DNA of 64,000 nucleotides, from positions 776,904 to 840,903 of the forward strand of contig CP070686.1 in the NCBI GenBank assembly GCA_020353055.1, read 5' to 3'. The notes beneath the pieces were generated by a model. It ran no database searches and was not told where the DNA came from. It was given only the letters and a program-made list of their open reading frames with translations. This DNA is from Caldifarciminota bacterium (GTDB lineage Bacteria; Hydrothermota; Tepidihabitantia; SM23-42). This document shows positions 34,244 to 42,686 of this stretch, in pieces (within the stretch, counting starts at the first letter, position 1; each line of letters begins with the position of its first letter). The position numbers were made by a program, and so were the translations under genes.

Positions 34244-35192
34244 CTGCCTCTCCTTGTATATCACACTTTATATGTAACGCACTGGGAATGACCTCTATTT
34301 CGCACGGCACAGAGCCAAGTAGCTCTCCATCTGCTTCAATCAGCACGGCCTCATTAGCATCAACAATAATCTTCTCGCCCTGACTAGTGGAAAAGTGAGA
34401 GGAATTAATGTGCTTGCCAGTGTAGATTTTAGGAAAGTTCCACACTCGTGTAAGTATCGGCATATCATGTATCCGAAGAACATCAAGTTTCCCGTCATTC
34501 GGTTCTGCAAAGGGAGTTAGTTTCATTCCACCACCACAATATACACCGTTGCCAATAACCACACCAATCAATTTATCTGTCACCCCTGTATTACTATCGA
34601 TCTGCATTGTTATCTCCGGTGCTTTAAGTGATAGCGCCGTCATGAGAGCGACTGAGCCGAAGGCTAGCGTTCCACCGAAATATTTATGTATCGACTTAAC
34701 CCCAGCTACTACTACACCACCGATGCCAATCTGACACTCGCTCACGAAATACCTATTATTTTCTGTGCCTTTACTATCATGGAATTGAATCTGTCCGAGA
34801 TCGATCGCGATACTTGATTGACGGCAGATGATATCAAGTTGCTTCTCAGGTGATGCAGGTAAACGCAGCGTTTGCGCCAACCCGCCACCCGTACCACAAT
34901 TCACAAGACCTAGGGCAAAATCATGTTTCAATGGTCTTCCACTTTCCATGATCCCGTTAATAACTTCGTTAACAGTACCATCGCCCCCAACGATGATAAT
35001 ACACGATGTGCCACTTTCAACTGCATCTCTGGCAGCGATGACCGCATCTCCATGTTTGCTGGTGATTGATAGTGAGTAATCGCCACGGAATTTCTCGTTA
35101 ATTGCAGACAATAATCGGTGTCTTATACGGGCAGCGTACCCCCGGCCGGCTGTCGGGTTAATGATAATACATGGATTTTCTATATATCCCAT
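34233..35192 (-). CDS. Diacylglycerol/sphingosine-type lipid kinase (YegS/DagK family)
   Basis: 319 aa. DAGK catalytic domain: INPTAGRGYAAR nucleotide-binding start, IIIVGGDGTVNEVINGIM (signature GGDGTxNEV), GLVNCGTGGGLAQTLRLP (family GTGND replaced by GTGGG), and C-terminal ADGELLG. It phosphorylates the hydroxyl of a lipid such as diacylglycerol or a sphingoid base. First gene of the seven-gene operon running to 26904. The Asn-Asp of the usual G-T-x-N-D motif is Gly-Gly here, which may affect nucleotide or substrate binding. Confidence 0.85.
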   Translation of the reverse strand: MGYIENPCIIINPTAGRGYAARIRHRLLSAINEKFRGDYSLSITSKHGDAVIAARDAVESGTSCIIIVGGDGTVNEVINGIMESGRPLKHDFALGLVNCGTGGGLAQTLRLPASPEKQLDIICRQSSIAIDLGQIQFHDSKGTENNRYFVSECQIGIGGVVVAGVKSIHKYFGGTLAFGSVALMTALSLKAPEITMQIDSNTGVTDKLIGVVIGNGVYCGGGMKLTPFAEPNDGKLDVLRIHDMPILTRVWNFPKIYTGKHINSSHFSTSQGEKIIVDANEAVLIEADGELLGSVPCEIEVIPSALHIKCDIQGEADAG

Positions 35193-35496
35193 GGGTAATC
35201 ATTCCTCATCCTCTATTCAATTAACGGAATACCCAAGTTGGCAAGCCCGGGCAAATGATATACACATGCAGCATAGTGTTTGGTCGGTTATGCAGTCAGA
35301 CGTCGGTAATATCTGTACAGCAAGTAAAGATACAGTCATCAAAATGCCTCCACAAGTTCTAGTCAAGTCATTTATTCGATGCTACAAAAAATATACTGAA
35401 TTGCTCCTAAGAAACGTTATTTAGGTTATAATCTACAGAAATCACGTATAATGTCAACCACTGATTCTATCATAACAACCAGAGAATAACATTTGC
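35193..35496. other. Intergenic region upstream of the lipid operon
   Basis: About 300 nt. It contains a possible minus-strand promoter (35430-35457: TTGACA, 16-nt spacer, TAGATT) that would give a leader of roughly 230 nt for the lipid kinase gene. No coding sequence or repeat is recognised. Confidence 0.4.
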
Positions 35497-36156
35497 TCAT
35501 CTTTTTACTCGGTAGATCAACCAAACATAATCTCGGTCTATCTTCTCACCCTTGATGAGTTCATAATTGCCGTCGCCATTCACTTCACTGAACATATTAT
35601 AGGATTTTCTTCCTACAATGACTGGGTGAACCAGTAAGCTAACCTCCCTCACCAATCCCTGGTTCAGAAGCAAGTTACCCAATATTCTGCCCGTATCTGC
35701 CAACACGGTCTTCACGCCATGTTTCTTCGAGAGAAGTCTCAATGATTTTTTCAGGTCGACATGTTCTTCGCCTACTATATGATAATCATACGCCCTCTCG
35801 TCCAGGTAATCCAAATATTCTTTCGGCGTAATATCTGACACAAGGACTATAACGTCTCTACAGAACTCAAATCTTCTGAGAGTATGAAGCGATCCCATAA
35901 GGGTTCCCGACGTGTCCGGTATCACCCAATAGGGCAGAGAACTGTCCTTATTTAGTTTTTCAAAATCGCCTTTTTCTTCACGCAGGGCTACATCTCCGTA
36001 TGATTCTAGCCCTTTCTTCAGCGTATTTGAACCTATCAAATGAGCATTAGGTTTGTATTCTGCCGCGATCTGATAGTGCAGAGCCATGTTCACTTCAAAA
36101 CCGGTAAGCGAACCATCGAGACTGATAGAGTTGTGCACTATTACTTTGGGAAGCAT
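35497..36156 (-). CDS. RibD C-terminal-domain (dihydrofolate reductase fold) reductase
   Basis: 219-aa stand-alone RibD_C/DHFR-like NADPH reductase: VHNSISLDGSLTGFEV at the start, LIGSNTLKKGL, VLADTGRILGNLLLNQGLVREVSLLVHPVIVG near the end. In riboflavin synthesis this domain reduces a ribosylaminopyrimidine; isolated copies have various or unknown substrates. No Shine-Dalgarno is evident before the ATG (36156) or GTG (36159). A degenerate AACG/ATGC-rich repeat lies just upstream. Confidence 0.83.
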   Translation of the reverse strand: MLPKVIVHNSISLDGSLTGFEVNMALHYQIAAEYKPNAHLIGSNTLKKGLESYGDVALREEKGDFEKLNKDSSLPYWVIPDTSGTLMGSLHTLRRFEFCRDVIVLVSDITPKEYLDYLDERAYDYHIVGEEHVDLKKSLRLLSKKHGVKTVLADTGRILGNLLLNQGLVREVSLLVHPVIVGRKSYNMFSEVNGDGNYELIKGEKIDRDYVWLIYRVKR

Positions 36157-36159
36157 CAC

Positions 36160-36250
36160 GAACGTTTAACGCAATGCGCCATGCTCACAAAGCATAACGA
36201 CGCATGCCCCACTCGAAATCACCAGCGACATTAACGCCACACAAGAAATT
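36160..36250 (+). repeat. Degenerate ACGC/AACG repeat tract
   Basis: GTTTAACGCAATGCGCCATG followed by CATAACGACGCATGC and CATTAACGCCAC. It resembles the first part of the composite element at 88-130, without the palindrome and ordered 9-mers. Confidence 0.4.
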
Positions 36251-36261
36251 CGCATTTTCTG

Positions 36262-36738
36262 TTAAAAAACCCGTGGTATAAACCTGTACCGCACTCTCTC
36301 CATATATTGCCTGTATTCATCTCCGAACTTTCTGATTAAAAACTCTTCTTCTTTGAGTGCGGTCAGGACGGTCAACAATGAGAGTAATACAGCAGGCAAG
36401 ATCATTATCACCACACCCGACGCGACCGTCAGCCCCAGGATCACGAGAATGAGACTCGAGTACATCGGATGGCGAACGCGCGAAAACATGCCCGTGGTTA
36501 CCAGTTCCTCGATCTTCTCAGAATCCTGGTCAGCTTGCTTATGAACGGCATGGCCCTTCATATGGAACGACATTGACGCAACAAACAGTATTATGCCAGC
36601 GATATTAGAAATAGGGAAAAATGGAATCCTCCAGGTCGTAAACAAAGCACCAAGAATACCAGATGCGATCAGAAAAGGCCACTCGATGACCATTCTTATC
36701 GCAGGTTTCATCAACAGATACTTATCGATAATTCTCAT
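36262..36738 (-). CDS. ICMT-like membrane methyltransferase (short)
   Basis: 158 aa with four helices; C-terminal signature LVTTGMFSRVRHPMYSSLILVILG and KEEEFLIRKFGDEYRQYMERVRYRFIP. A TATAAT box ends about 12 nt before the ATG, with a poor -35. Substrate unknown. Confidence 0.83.
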   Translation of the reverse strand: MRIIDKYLLMKPAIRMVIEWPFLIASGILGALFTTWRIPFFPISNIAGIILFVASMSFHMKGHAVHKQADQDSEKIEELVTTGMFSRVRHPMYSSLILVILGLTVASGVVIMILPAVLLSLLTVLTALKEEEFLIRKFGDEYRQYMERVRYRFIPRVF

Positions 36739-36804
36739 TATCTCAACGGGATTATACCAATGATGAAGTGGTAGGCTTCAATTCGTTACTACCAATTACA
36801 CGAC

Positions 36805-37563
36805 TCAAAAACTTACCGTGGCACCGGCAAATAGATAGTTGATCCACGTGAAACTGTATACTTCCTCGACATCGGAACCGCCTTCGAGCACGCGATAACC
36901 CAGCTTGAGTGAGAGATTCTGACCGATGTCACCCTGGATCGCCAGAGATACGTCTTCGGCACGGCCCTGCGGTGCGGCAAGCGCGTCGCCGTCCAGAACA
37001 AGAGCGAATCTTGGAATGAATTGCCAGACGACGCTGAGTTTTATTAATGGCACGAATCCCAGGTCTGTCTTCTCTGAAATCCTTGCGGTGTCAACGCTGA
37101 GTTCCAAGTCCTTGGCAATGCTGATCTTTGCATCCCTGATCTTTGCAGTTACCCCCAGGCCAAGGCACCATCTTTCGCCGACGAACCAGAAGTGTTCATA
37201 GGTCAGGCGGTATGAATTGAATTTGTAAACGGTGTTCAGAACAGTATTTGCTGCGAAAGTTACTCCTTCGAACACTACGTCGTGATCAACGCTCCCGGTG
37301 GCATTCAGAGTGAGCGGTGCAAAGAGAACTGATATCATGTTACCCCTATTGAAGTAATAGGTGAACCGTCCGCGTATGAAAAATGCCGGGTCGGTCTCCA
37401 GTTCATCAGCGAATGATATCAAGGTCCCGGTCGATTTCGGGATCTGGATGTCACTGTAACTGATGAATATTGTTCCTGATTCGACATCCAGAGCAAAATG
37501 CTGGAAATCGCCAGCTGACATACTACCAGCCGCAAGAATAAAAACAAGCAATATCTTCTTCAT
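36805..37563 (-). CDS. Outer-membrane beta-barrel protein, unknown function
   Basis: 252 aa with signal peptide (KKILLVFILAAGSMSAG), alternating polar/hydrophobic strands throughout, and a C-terminal Phe after aromatic-rich strands (FTWINYLFAGATVSF), typical of outer-membrane barrels. The strand count fits roughly 8-12. No specific family is certain. Start at 37563 follows GGGGAGG; promoter at 37580-37607. Confidence 0.7.
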   Translation of the reverse strand: MKKILLVFILAAGSMSAGDFQHFALDVESGTIFISYSDIQIPKSTGTLISFADELETDPAFFIRGRFTYYFNRGNMISVLFAPLTLNATGSVDHDVVFEGVTFAANTVLNTVYKFNSYRLTYEHFWFVGERWCLGLGVTAKIRDAKISIAKDLELSVDTARISEKTDLGFVPLIKLSVVWQFIPRFALVLDGDALAAPQGRAEDVSLAIQGDIGQNLSLKLGYRVLEGGSDVEEVYSFTWINYLFAGATVSF

Positions 37564-37579
37564 TGTCACCTCCCCTCCA

Positions 37580-37607
37580 ATTATCCAGAATCACGGAACG
37601 AAGTCAA
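37580..37607 (-). promoter_or_regulatory. Promoter of the barrel protein gene
   Basis: Minus strand TTGACT (37607-37602), 16-nt spacer, GATAAT (37585-37580); Shine-Dalgarno within 7 nt. Confidence 0.6.
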
Positions 37608-37625
37608 GCACTCACTACACCCAGT

Positions 37626-37690
37626 GCTTCATGCTTCACGCATAACGCCACACGTTCAATAACAAGAAGTTGAGAGGTTGAGAACCAAAG
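37626..37690 (+). repeat. Repeat tract with ATGCTTCACGCATAACGCC and GTTGAGA units
   Basis: An ACGC-type tract is followed by AAGTTGAGAGGTTGAGAACC. The GTTGAGA units recur at 40060-40101, there also next to an AACG array. Confidence 0.4.
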
Positions 37691-37711
37691 CGCCATGCAT
37701 TATACTGTATA

Positions 37712-39340
37712 TCATCTTATACCTTCAATGTCACGTAATGCCTCTTTGGAATACGCATCAGCCGGATCCAGTTCAAGCACTTTGATGTAGTAATGCCTTG
37801 CTTTATCATAATCGCCCATGCAATCGTAGTAGTAGCCCATTCTCTTAAAACTGTATTTTCTCTCACCGGAGAGTTCTCCATATCTTTCCATGGCTTTGGC
37901 GGCTTTCTCAAAATACCGTATGCCCTCAGGTACCATGCGCCAGTAAGCAATCGATATATGAAGCCATCCGGCATCGTCATTCGGGAATAAATTGATATAT
38001 TTCCTCAGATACACAAGGGCGCTGTCCGGTAAGAACGCGTAATCGCGCATCGCCAGTGCCATGAGCAGATTAGCGATGCCGTGATTTGGATCTATTTTCA
38101 GAGCATCTCGTAACAGTTTGATCGACTTGCGAGCGAGAGCAACATCAAAATATATCTTTGCCAGTGCTATCATCGTATCAGGATCATCGGGATTCTGCGC
38201 GATATACTTCTTATATCTGTTTATGTGATATTCGAACTCAGTGTCGATTTCTGCAAAACGACCATAATTGTCGTGAAAATCCCAATCGTATACGTATTTC
38301 TCATAACGATCGTCCCTGAACGCAAACATATATGGATGTGCATTGCCGGCAATAAACCAGTCGGCATTGGGCGCATCTATGGTCCATTTAACCATGCTGA
38401 CAATATCGACCTGCCATCCCTCAGCCGACCGTTTCATAAACAACGGCGGTGATTTCCTTGACTCGAGGTAGAGCACAACCGCATAATCACCCTCGCTTAA
38501 GATTTCACACGGCCGAGTCACGGATTCGTACATGAATAAACCCATCGGTCTGGACATTCCAGGACAGTATGCAATATATATTCTTGATTCGGGCGTATAT
38601 AAACCCAAATCAGGGTCGTCGATACAGTTCTTGAACATTTCTGCGAATCTTTTCAGCAACAATTGCGGCGTCGGCTGCGCACTGTAGTATTGTTTCTCAT
38701 CATCCGAAAGGTTTGCTTTTAGCGTGAAATCACCGATCTTCACAGTATCCCTGATACCGGCTCCACCCGAAAGGTAAGAATCAATCGATCGCTGTCGCAA
38801 TTCAGTATCCGTAAGTTTGCCCTCTGTGCGAATTATGAACTCTTGAACCATTGTACCCACGGCATCGCCCACACGGTTCTGTTCAAAATAGGGCTTCAAT
38901 TGTTTGCGTTCTATGTGGCCACAAAACAAATCACTGAAAACGTCCTCCACACCATACCCGACCTCGATCTTGAGCCTCATTTCCTCAAGCGAGATCAACA
39001 CCAGCACACCTCGACTGTTATCATTTCTGCCGATTTGCCAGTTTGAGAACATCTTCGATGCAATCCAGACATCTGATTTCTTCTGCATGGACGGAATAAG
39101 AACAACCAGCATTTCAATGCCGTAGTATTCGTGGAAGAACTTGAGGTTCCGCTCACGATATTCTAGGTGCTCATCTCTATAATCCGTGAAATTGAACACA
39201 TATTTATCGCTAGTCGGTCGTCTCTGAATAACCTTCTCGATACTGAATTCCCGTACTTTCATCATTTGATGAGCAATAAATCCAATTACAGAAAGGATGC
39301 CGAGTGTGAAAATTATTCGCTGACGTATTTTAGAATTCAA
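37712..39340 (-). CDS. TPM-domain (DUF477) protein with C-terminal TPR repeats, membrane-anchored
   Basis: 542 aa. N-terminal helix (about 8-25), a TPM domain (about 45-165: GIEMLVVLIPSMQ, ILVLISLEEMRLKIEVGYGVE, FSDLFCGHIERKQLKPYF), a mid region of unknown fold, then several TPR-like repeats (about 375-540: NPDDPDTMIALAKIYFDVALARKSIKLL; NHGIANLLMALAMRDYA; DNDAGW-type). TTG start after AAGGAG, overlapping the lemA gene by 11 nt. LemA-TPM pairs are common in bacteria; function is unclear. Confidence 0.82.
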   Translation of the reverse strand: MNSKIRQRIIFTLGILSVIGFIAHQMMKVREFSIEKVIQRRPTSDKYVFNFTDYRDEHLEYRERNLKFFHEYYGIEMLVVLIPSMQKKSDVWIASKMFSNWQIGRNDNSRGVLVLISLEEMRLKIEVGYGVEDVFSDLFCGHIERKQLKPYFEQNRVGDAVGTMVQEFIIRTEGKLTDTELRQRSIDSYLSGGAGIRDTVKIGDFTLKANLSDDEKQYYSAQPTPQLLLKRFAEMFKNCIDDPDLGLYTPESRIYIAYCPGMSRPMGLFMYESVTRPCEILSEGDYAVVLYLESRKSPPLFMKRSAEGWQVDIVSMVKWTIDAPNADWFIAGNAHPYMFAFRDDRYEKYVYDWDFHDNYGRFAEIDTEFEYHINRYKKYIAQNPDDPDTMIALAKIYFDVALARKSIKLLRDALKIDPNHGIANLLMALAMRDYAFLPDSALVYLRKYINLFPNDDAGWLHISIAYWRMVPEGIRYFEKAAKAMERYGELSGERKYSFKRMGYYYDCMGDYDKARHYYIKVLELDPADAYSKEALRDIEGIR

Positions 39341-39926
39341 TCTCTACCGGCTCCTTGGCTTCTGCAGATTCTTCGATGAATTCGCGGCTCATGTAGCCCG
39401 CCATCCCCGCGACTATGCTTCCTGGAAATATCCGTATCTTTGTGTTGTACGATCTTACCGCAGCATTGTAACGCATTCTTTCGACCGCTATCCTGCTCTC
39501 CGTACCTTCCAACTGATCCTGAAGAGCCATGAAATTCGCGCTCGCTTTGAGGTCTGGGTACCCTTCAACAACAACCAACAGATCTTTCAGTAAACCGCTC
39601 AATTCAGATTGCGATGTTGTCAGGGCCGATATTTCTTCATTACCCACTGCTTGCTTCGCGGCAAATTCCGATAGTACGCTCTGAGCACGTGTCCTGGCAT
39701 TGGTAACAGCAAGAATAGTCGATTTCTCATGTTTTGCATAACCCTTGACTGTTTCAACAAGGTTCGGTATGAGATCCAATCTTCGCTGACACGCTACGCT
39801 TACCTGAGCTTTTGCCTCATCGACTCTATTCTCTGCACTCACCAAGCCATTGTAGGTGAGCACCATACCTACCACGATAATCAAAAAAACAGCCATAATT
39901 ACTAGAACAACGTAACCTTTCTTCAT
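39330..39926 (-). CDS. lemA: LemA family membrane protein
   Basis: 198 aa: one N-terminal helix (about 4-26), then the helical LemA domain: YNGLVSAENRVDEAKAQVSVACQRRLDLIPNLVETVKGYAKHE, SELSGLLKDLLVVVEGYPDLKAS, ALQDQLEGTESRIAVERMRYNAAVRSYNT, and IFPGSIVAGMAGY. Function unknown across the family. Start at 39926 follows GGAGGT; promoter at 39940-39969; co-transcribed with the TPM gene. Confidence 0.93.
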   Translation of the reverse strand: MKKGYVVLVIMAVFLIIVVGMVLTYNGLVSAENRVDEAKAQVSVACQRRLDLIPNLVETVKGYAKHEKSTILAVTNARTRAQSVLSEFAAKQAVGNEEISALTTSQSELSGLLKDLLVVVEGYPDLKASANFMALQDQLEGTESRIAVERMRYNAAVRSYNTKIRIFPGSIVAGMAGYMSREFIEESAEAKEPVEIEF

Positions 39927-39939
39927 ACTACCTCCATGA

Positions 39940-39969
39940 ATATTATTGTTAATTAACCACACATGTCAA
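39940..39969 (-). promoter_or_regulatory. Promoter of the lemA-TPM unit
   Basis: Minus strand TTGACA (39969-39964), 18-nt spacer, TAATAT (39945-39940), a few nt before the Shine-Dalgarno. Confidence 0.6.
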
Positions 39970-40019
39970 GGACACGCCACACGCCTTACCCTCAACGACA
40001 ATAAGATAAGAACTTATGA

Positions 40020-40175
40020 ACCTCGGAGGCGGAGAACGACGGAACTTCGGAAGCTCAGAGGCTAAGAAGTTGAGAACATCAGAACATGCGAGGTTGAGAA
40101 TTGAACAAAAACAGTGATATCAGCGATATTAACGGAAGTAACGGGAATAACGGACGAAACGAACTTAGCGATTTT
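40020..40175 (+). repeat. GTTGAGA tract and eight-unit AACGNNNNT array
   Basis: A purine-rich tract with repeated GAAC, GTTGAGA and CATCAGAACATG pieces (40020-40101) runs into 9-mers at 40104-40175: AACAAAAAC, AGTGATATC, AGCGATATT, AACGGAAGT, AACGGGAAT, AACGGACGA, AACGAACTT, AGCGATTTT. It lacks the ATTGCGAG palindrome. The rest of this 400-nt gap holds the two promoters. Confidence 0.65.
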
Positions 40176-40228
40176 TCATTTGCCAATTGGACATCGTGAT
40201 TTGCTTGAGGCTTGTGTCGAGGAAGTCC

Positions 40229-40256
40229 TTGACAATACCCGCGTTCGGCATATCAT
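40229..40256 (+). promoter_or_regulatory. Promoter of the SBBP propeller gene
   Basis: TTGACA (40229-40234), 16-nt spacer, TATCAT (40251-40256). Confidence 0.6.
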
Positions 40257-40333
40257 AATGAGTTCGGAGAGGAATCCTGTTTCAGCCTTTTTCTGTATCA
40301 AACCTCACGAAACTAATAATAAGGGAGGAAGAT

Positions 40334-42034
40334 ATGAAAAATCTCAAATCGGTTATTGTCGTCCTGATCCTTGTAATTGGTATGGTACCCACTTTTTCAA
40401 TCGCTCAACTGGTTGACACAGTGTGGGTAAACAGATGGACGAGCCCCGGAGCCGAATCTGACTGGGCATACGCTCTCGCAGTCGATAATGAGGGACGTGT
40501 CTATGTCACGGGCAAGACTGAGAACGCCGGGACCAACGGTGATTGGACAACAATAAAATACAAAGCAGACGGCGATACTGCGTGGGTTAGAAATTTCGCC
40601 AGTCCCGGAAGTTACAATGAACGGGCAAATTCTATAGTGATTGGTCCTTCGGGAAGGATCTACCTTACAGGTTACACAATGAGTTCGGGGTCGGGTGACT
40701 ATTTTACCATAAAATACAAACCGGATGGCGATACCGTGTGGACAAGAAGATATAACGGAATAGGGGACGGGTATGATTTTGCCAACTGGGTCACTGTCGA
40801 TGCGGACGAGAACGTCTACATTACAGGATACAGTAGAGCCTTGTCCTATCAAAATGATATTGCTACGGTCAAGTACGACTCAGATGGTCAGCAACTGTGG
40901 GTTGCGTTATTCGACGGGCCCGGTAACTACAGTGATGAAGGACACAAAGTAATCGCGGACGATAATGGCTATATCTACGTCGCGGGATTTGTAAATCCCT
41001 ACAGTAGCGGTACACTTCGCGACTACGTAACGATAAAGTACAATGCCGAAACGGGTGATACCGCTTGGGCAAGAACATATAACGGCAGTGCTGACAGCTC
41101 AGACATGGCACGAGATATTGCAGTCGACGTATCGGGCAATGTGTACGTGACCGGTTCGAGCAGACATACTGGAACACTCAGTGACATCATAACGATTAAA
41201 TACGATTCACTGGGTACTGAAAAATGGACTGCCCGGTACAATAATCCCGATACCAGTTTGAGCGACGGCGGATACGGCGTTGCAGTCGATGCCGAAGGCA
41301 ATGTCTTTGTCGTTGGTCAAAGCCAGGGTCTCGGCACCGGTTCTGACATAGTCACCATAAAGTATGACTCTCTGGGCAATCAACAATGGGTGACACGATA
41401 TAATGGACCGGCGAATGATTATGATACTCCTTCGACCGAAGATGGCGGCAAATGCATGGCAGTTGACCAATCAGGGAATATCTACGTCACAGGAGTCAGC
41501 CGCGGCGCAACATCTGTCAACGATTATGTTACGATCATGTATGATGCGGACGGTGTCGAACAGTGGGTCGCGGGATACAACTGCTGTGACAGCGTTGATA
41601 CAGCCCTGGATATAGACGTGGATACACTGGGTGGTATCTTCGTTTGCGGTCGCAGCATTGGTCTGGGCACTTACTACGACATGACGACAGTAAAGTACCG
41701 GACTGGAGTCGGTATTGATGAAAACGATTTAATTTCCGCGAACCGCATCCAACTCAAGATCTACCCGAACCCGTTCAGCCATTCAGCTGATATCCGATAT
41801 CAGATAACGGATAGCAGGATTGTGAACAGCGAAGCAGGTGTAAGTCTCAGGATTTACGACGCAAGCGGGAGACTGATCAGGGATTTTGGGCTGATATCTG
41901 TCATCGGTTATCAGTCATCGGTAATTTGGGATGGTAGCGACGATAATCATAAAGCTGTTGCCAATGGTGTATACTTCTGTGTCATGGAAGTTGAAGGGCA
42001 GCGGGCCCAGCAAAAGATCGTGATGGTCGAATAG
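40334..42034 (+). CDS. Secreted SBBP-repeat beta-propeller protein with T9SS sorting domain
   Basis: 566 aa. Signal peptide (cleavage near FSIAQ), then about eight SBBP-type repeats of 45-60 residues: each has a Gly-Asn/Asp NVYVTGxS strand and a DYVTIKYDxxG strand ending in W. The C-terminal T9SS domain begins at KIYPNPFS and ends GVYFCVMEVEG...KIVMVE. Within that domain a stretch around residues 495-530 (ISVIGYQSS) is longer than in the neighbours and is encoded by short repeats rich in ATCGGTTATCAG. Shine-Dalgarno AAGGGAGGA. Probable surface or extracellular structural protein. Confidence 0.87.
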   Translation: MKNLKSVIVVLILVIGMVPTFSIAQLVDTVWVNRWTSPGAESDWAYALAVDNEGRVYVTGKTENAGTNGDWTTIKYKADGDTAWVRNFASPGSYNERANSIVIGPSGRIYLTGYTMSSGSGDYFTIKYKPDGDTVWTRRYNGIGDGYDFANWVTVDADENVYITGYSRALSYQNDIATVKYDSDGQQLWVALFDGPGNYSDEGHKVIADDNGYIYVAGFVNPYSSGTLRDYVTIKYNAETGDTAWARTYNGSADSSDMARDIAVDVSGNVYVTGSSRHTGTLSDIITIKYDSLGTEKWTARYNNPDTSLSDGGYGVAVDAEGNVFVVGQSQGLGTGSDIVTIKYDSLGNQQWVTRYNGPANDYDTPSTEDGGKCMAVDQSGNIYVTGVSRGATSVNDYVTIMYDADGVEQWVAGYNCCDSVDTALDIDVDTLGGIFVCGRSIGLGTYYDMTTVKYRTGVGIDENDLISANRIQLKIYPNPFSHSADIRYQITDSRIVNSEAGVSLRIYDASGRLIRDFGLISVIGYQSSVIWDGSDDNHKAVANGVYFCVMEVEGQRAQQKIVMVE

Positions 42035-42139
42035 CTACCCTGGGGGTGTTTACAAACCTACATTAACTTATTATCGCCGTAATCTGTTGTTTAATCGTTG
42101 AAATCGATCTGCGACGCAGAGAAAGTTTATGCCTGTCCC

Positions 42140-42628
42140 CTAGAAGAGCACTTTCCAGACGAAGATACCGACCATAACACTACCTATAATAAAACGCGTA
42201 AGCCCCCCGAACAATAAACCAACAAAAGAACCGATGCCTGATCTCAAGGCCTGATGCGCTTCCCTGCCCGCGATCAGCTCGAGCGTCACGGCGAAAACAA
42301 AGGGCAAAACAATGATCCAAACAAGCCCAAAAAAAATCCCGACCATCAAGCCGATCACTGCACCAACGGCACCTGCTCTTCCGCCGCCCATTTTCTTCAC
42401 TGAAAAATAGTTGGCAAGATAATCAACGATGAGACCAAATGCCGTGAGACCGGCAAAAACAAGTATCAAATATATATCTATTTGTTCAAACCCGGTCAAA
42501 ATCCCATACAGGACAGCTGCACCAAAGATTAGCGGAATCCCAGGCAGCACCGGCAGAATGACTCCGGCCAATCCAATAATCATAACCAACAGTGCAATGA
42601 CGAACAAAGTTATTTCAAGAATATTCAC
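42140..42628 (-). CDS. DUF456 membrane protein
   Basis: 162 aa with about five hydrophobic segments and the DUF456 pattern: LAGVILPVLPGIPLIFGAAVLYG, VDYLANYFSVKKMGGGRAGAVGAVIGLMVGIFF, and a C-terminal GGLTRFIIGSVMVGIFV. Function unknown. GTG start. Confidence 0.87.
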   Translation of the reverse strand: MNILEITLFVIALLVMIIGLAGVILPVLPGIPLIFGAAVLYGILTGFEQIDIYLILVFAGLTAFGLIVDYLANYFSVKKMGGGRAGAVGAVIGLMVGIFFGLVWIIVLPFVFAVTLELIAGREAHQALRSGIGSFVGLLFGGLTRFIIGSVMVGIFVWKVLF

Positions 42629-42686
42629 TTCTCTGCCTCTCAGCCTTTTATCTTCTGAACATCCTAATATCTTGATCGTTGATCGA

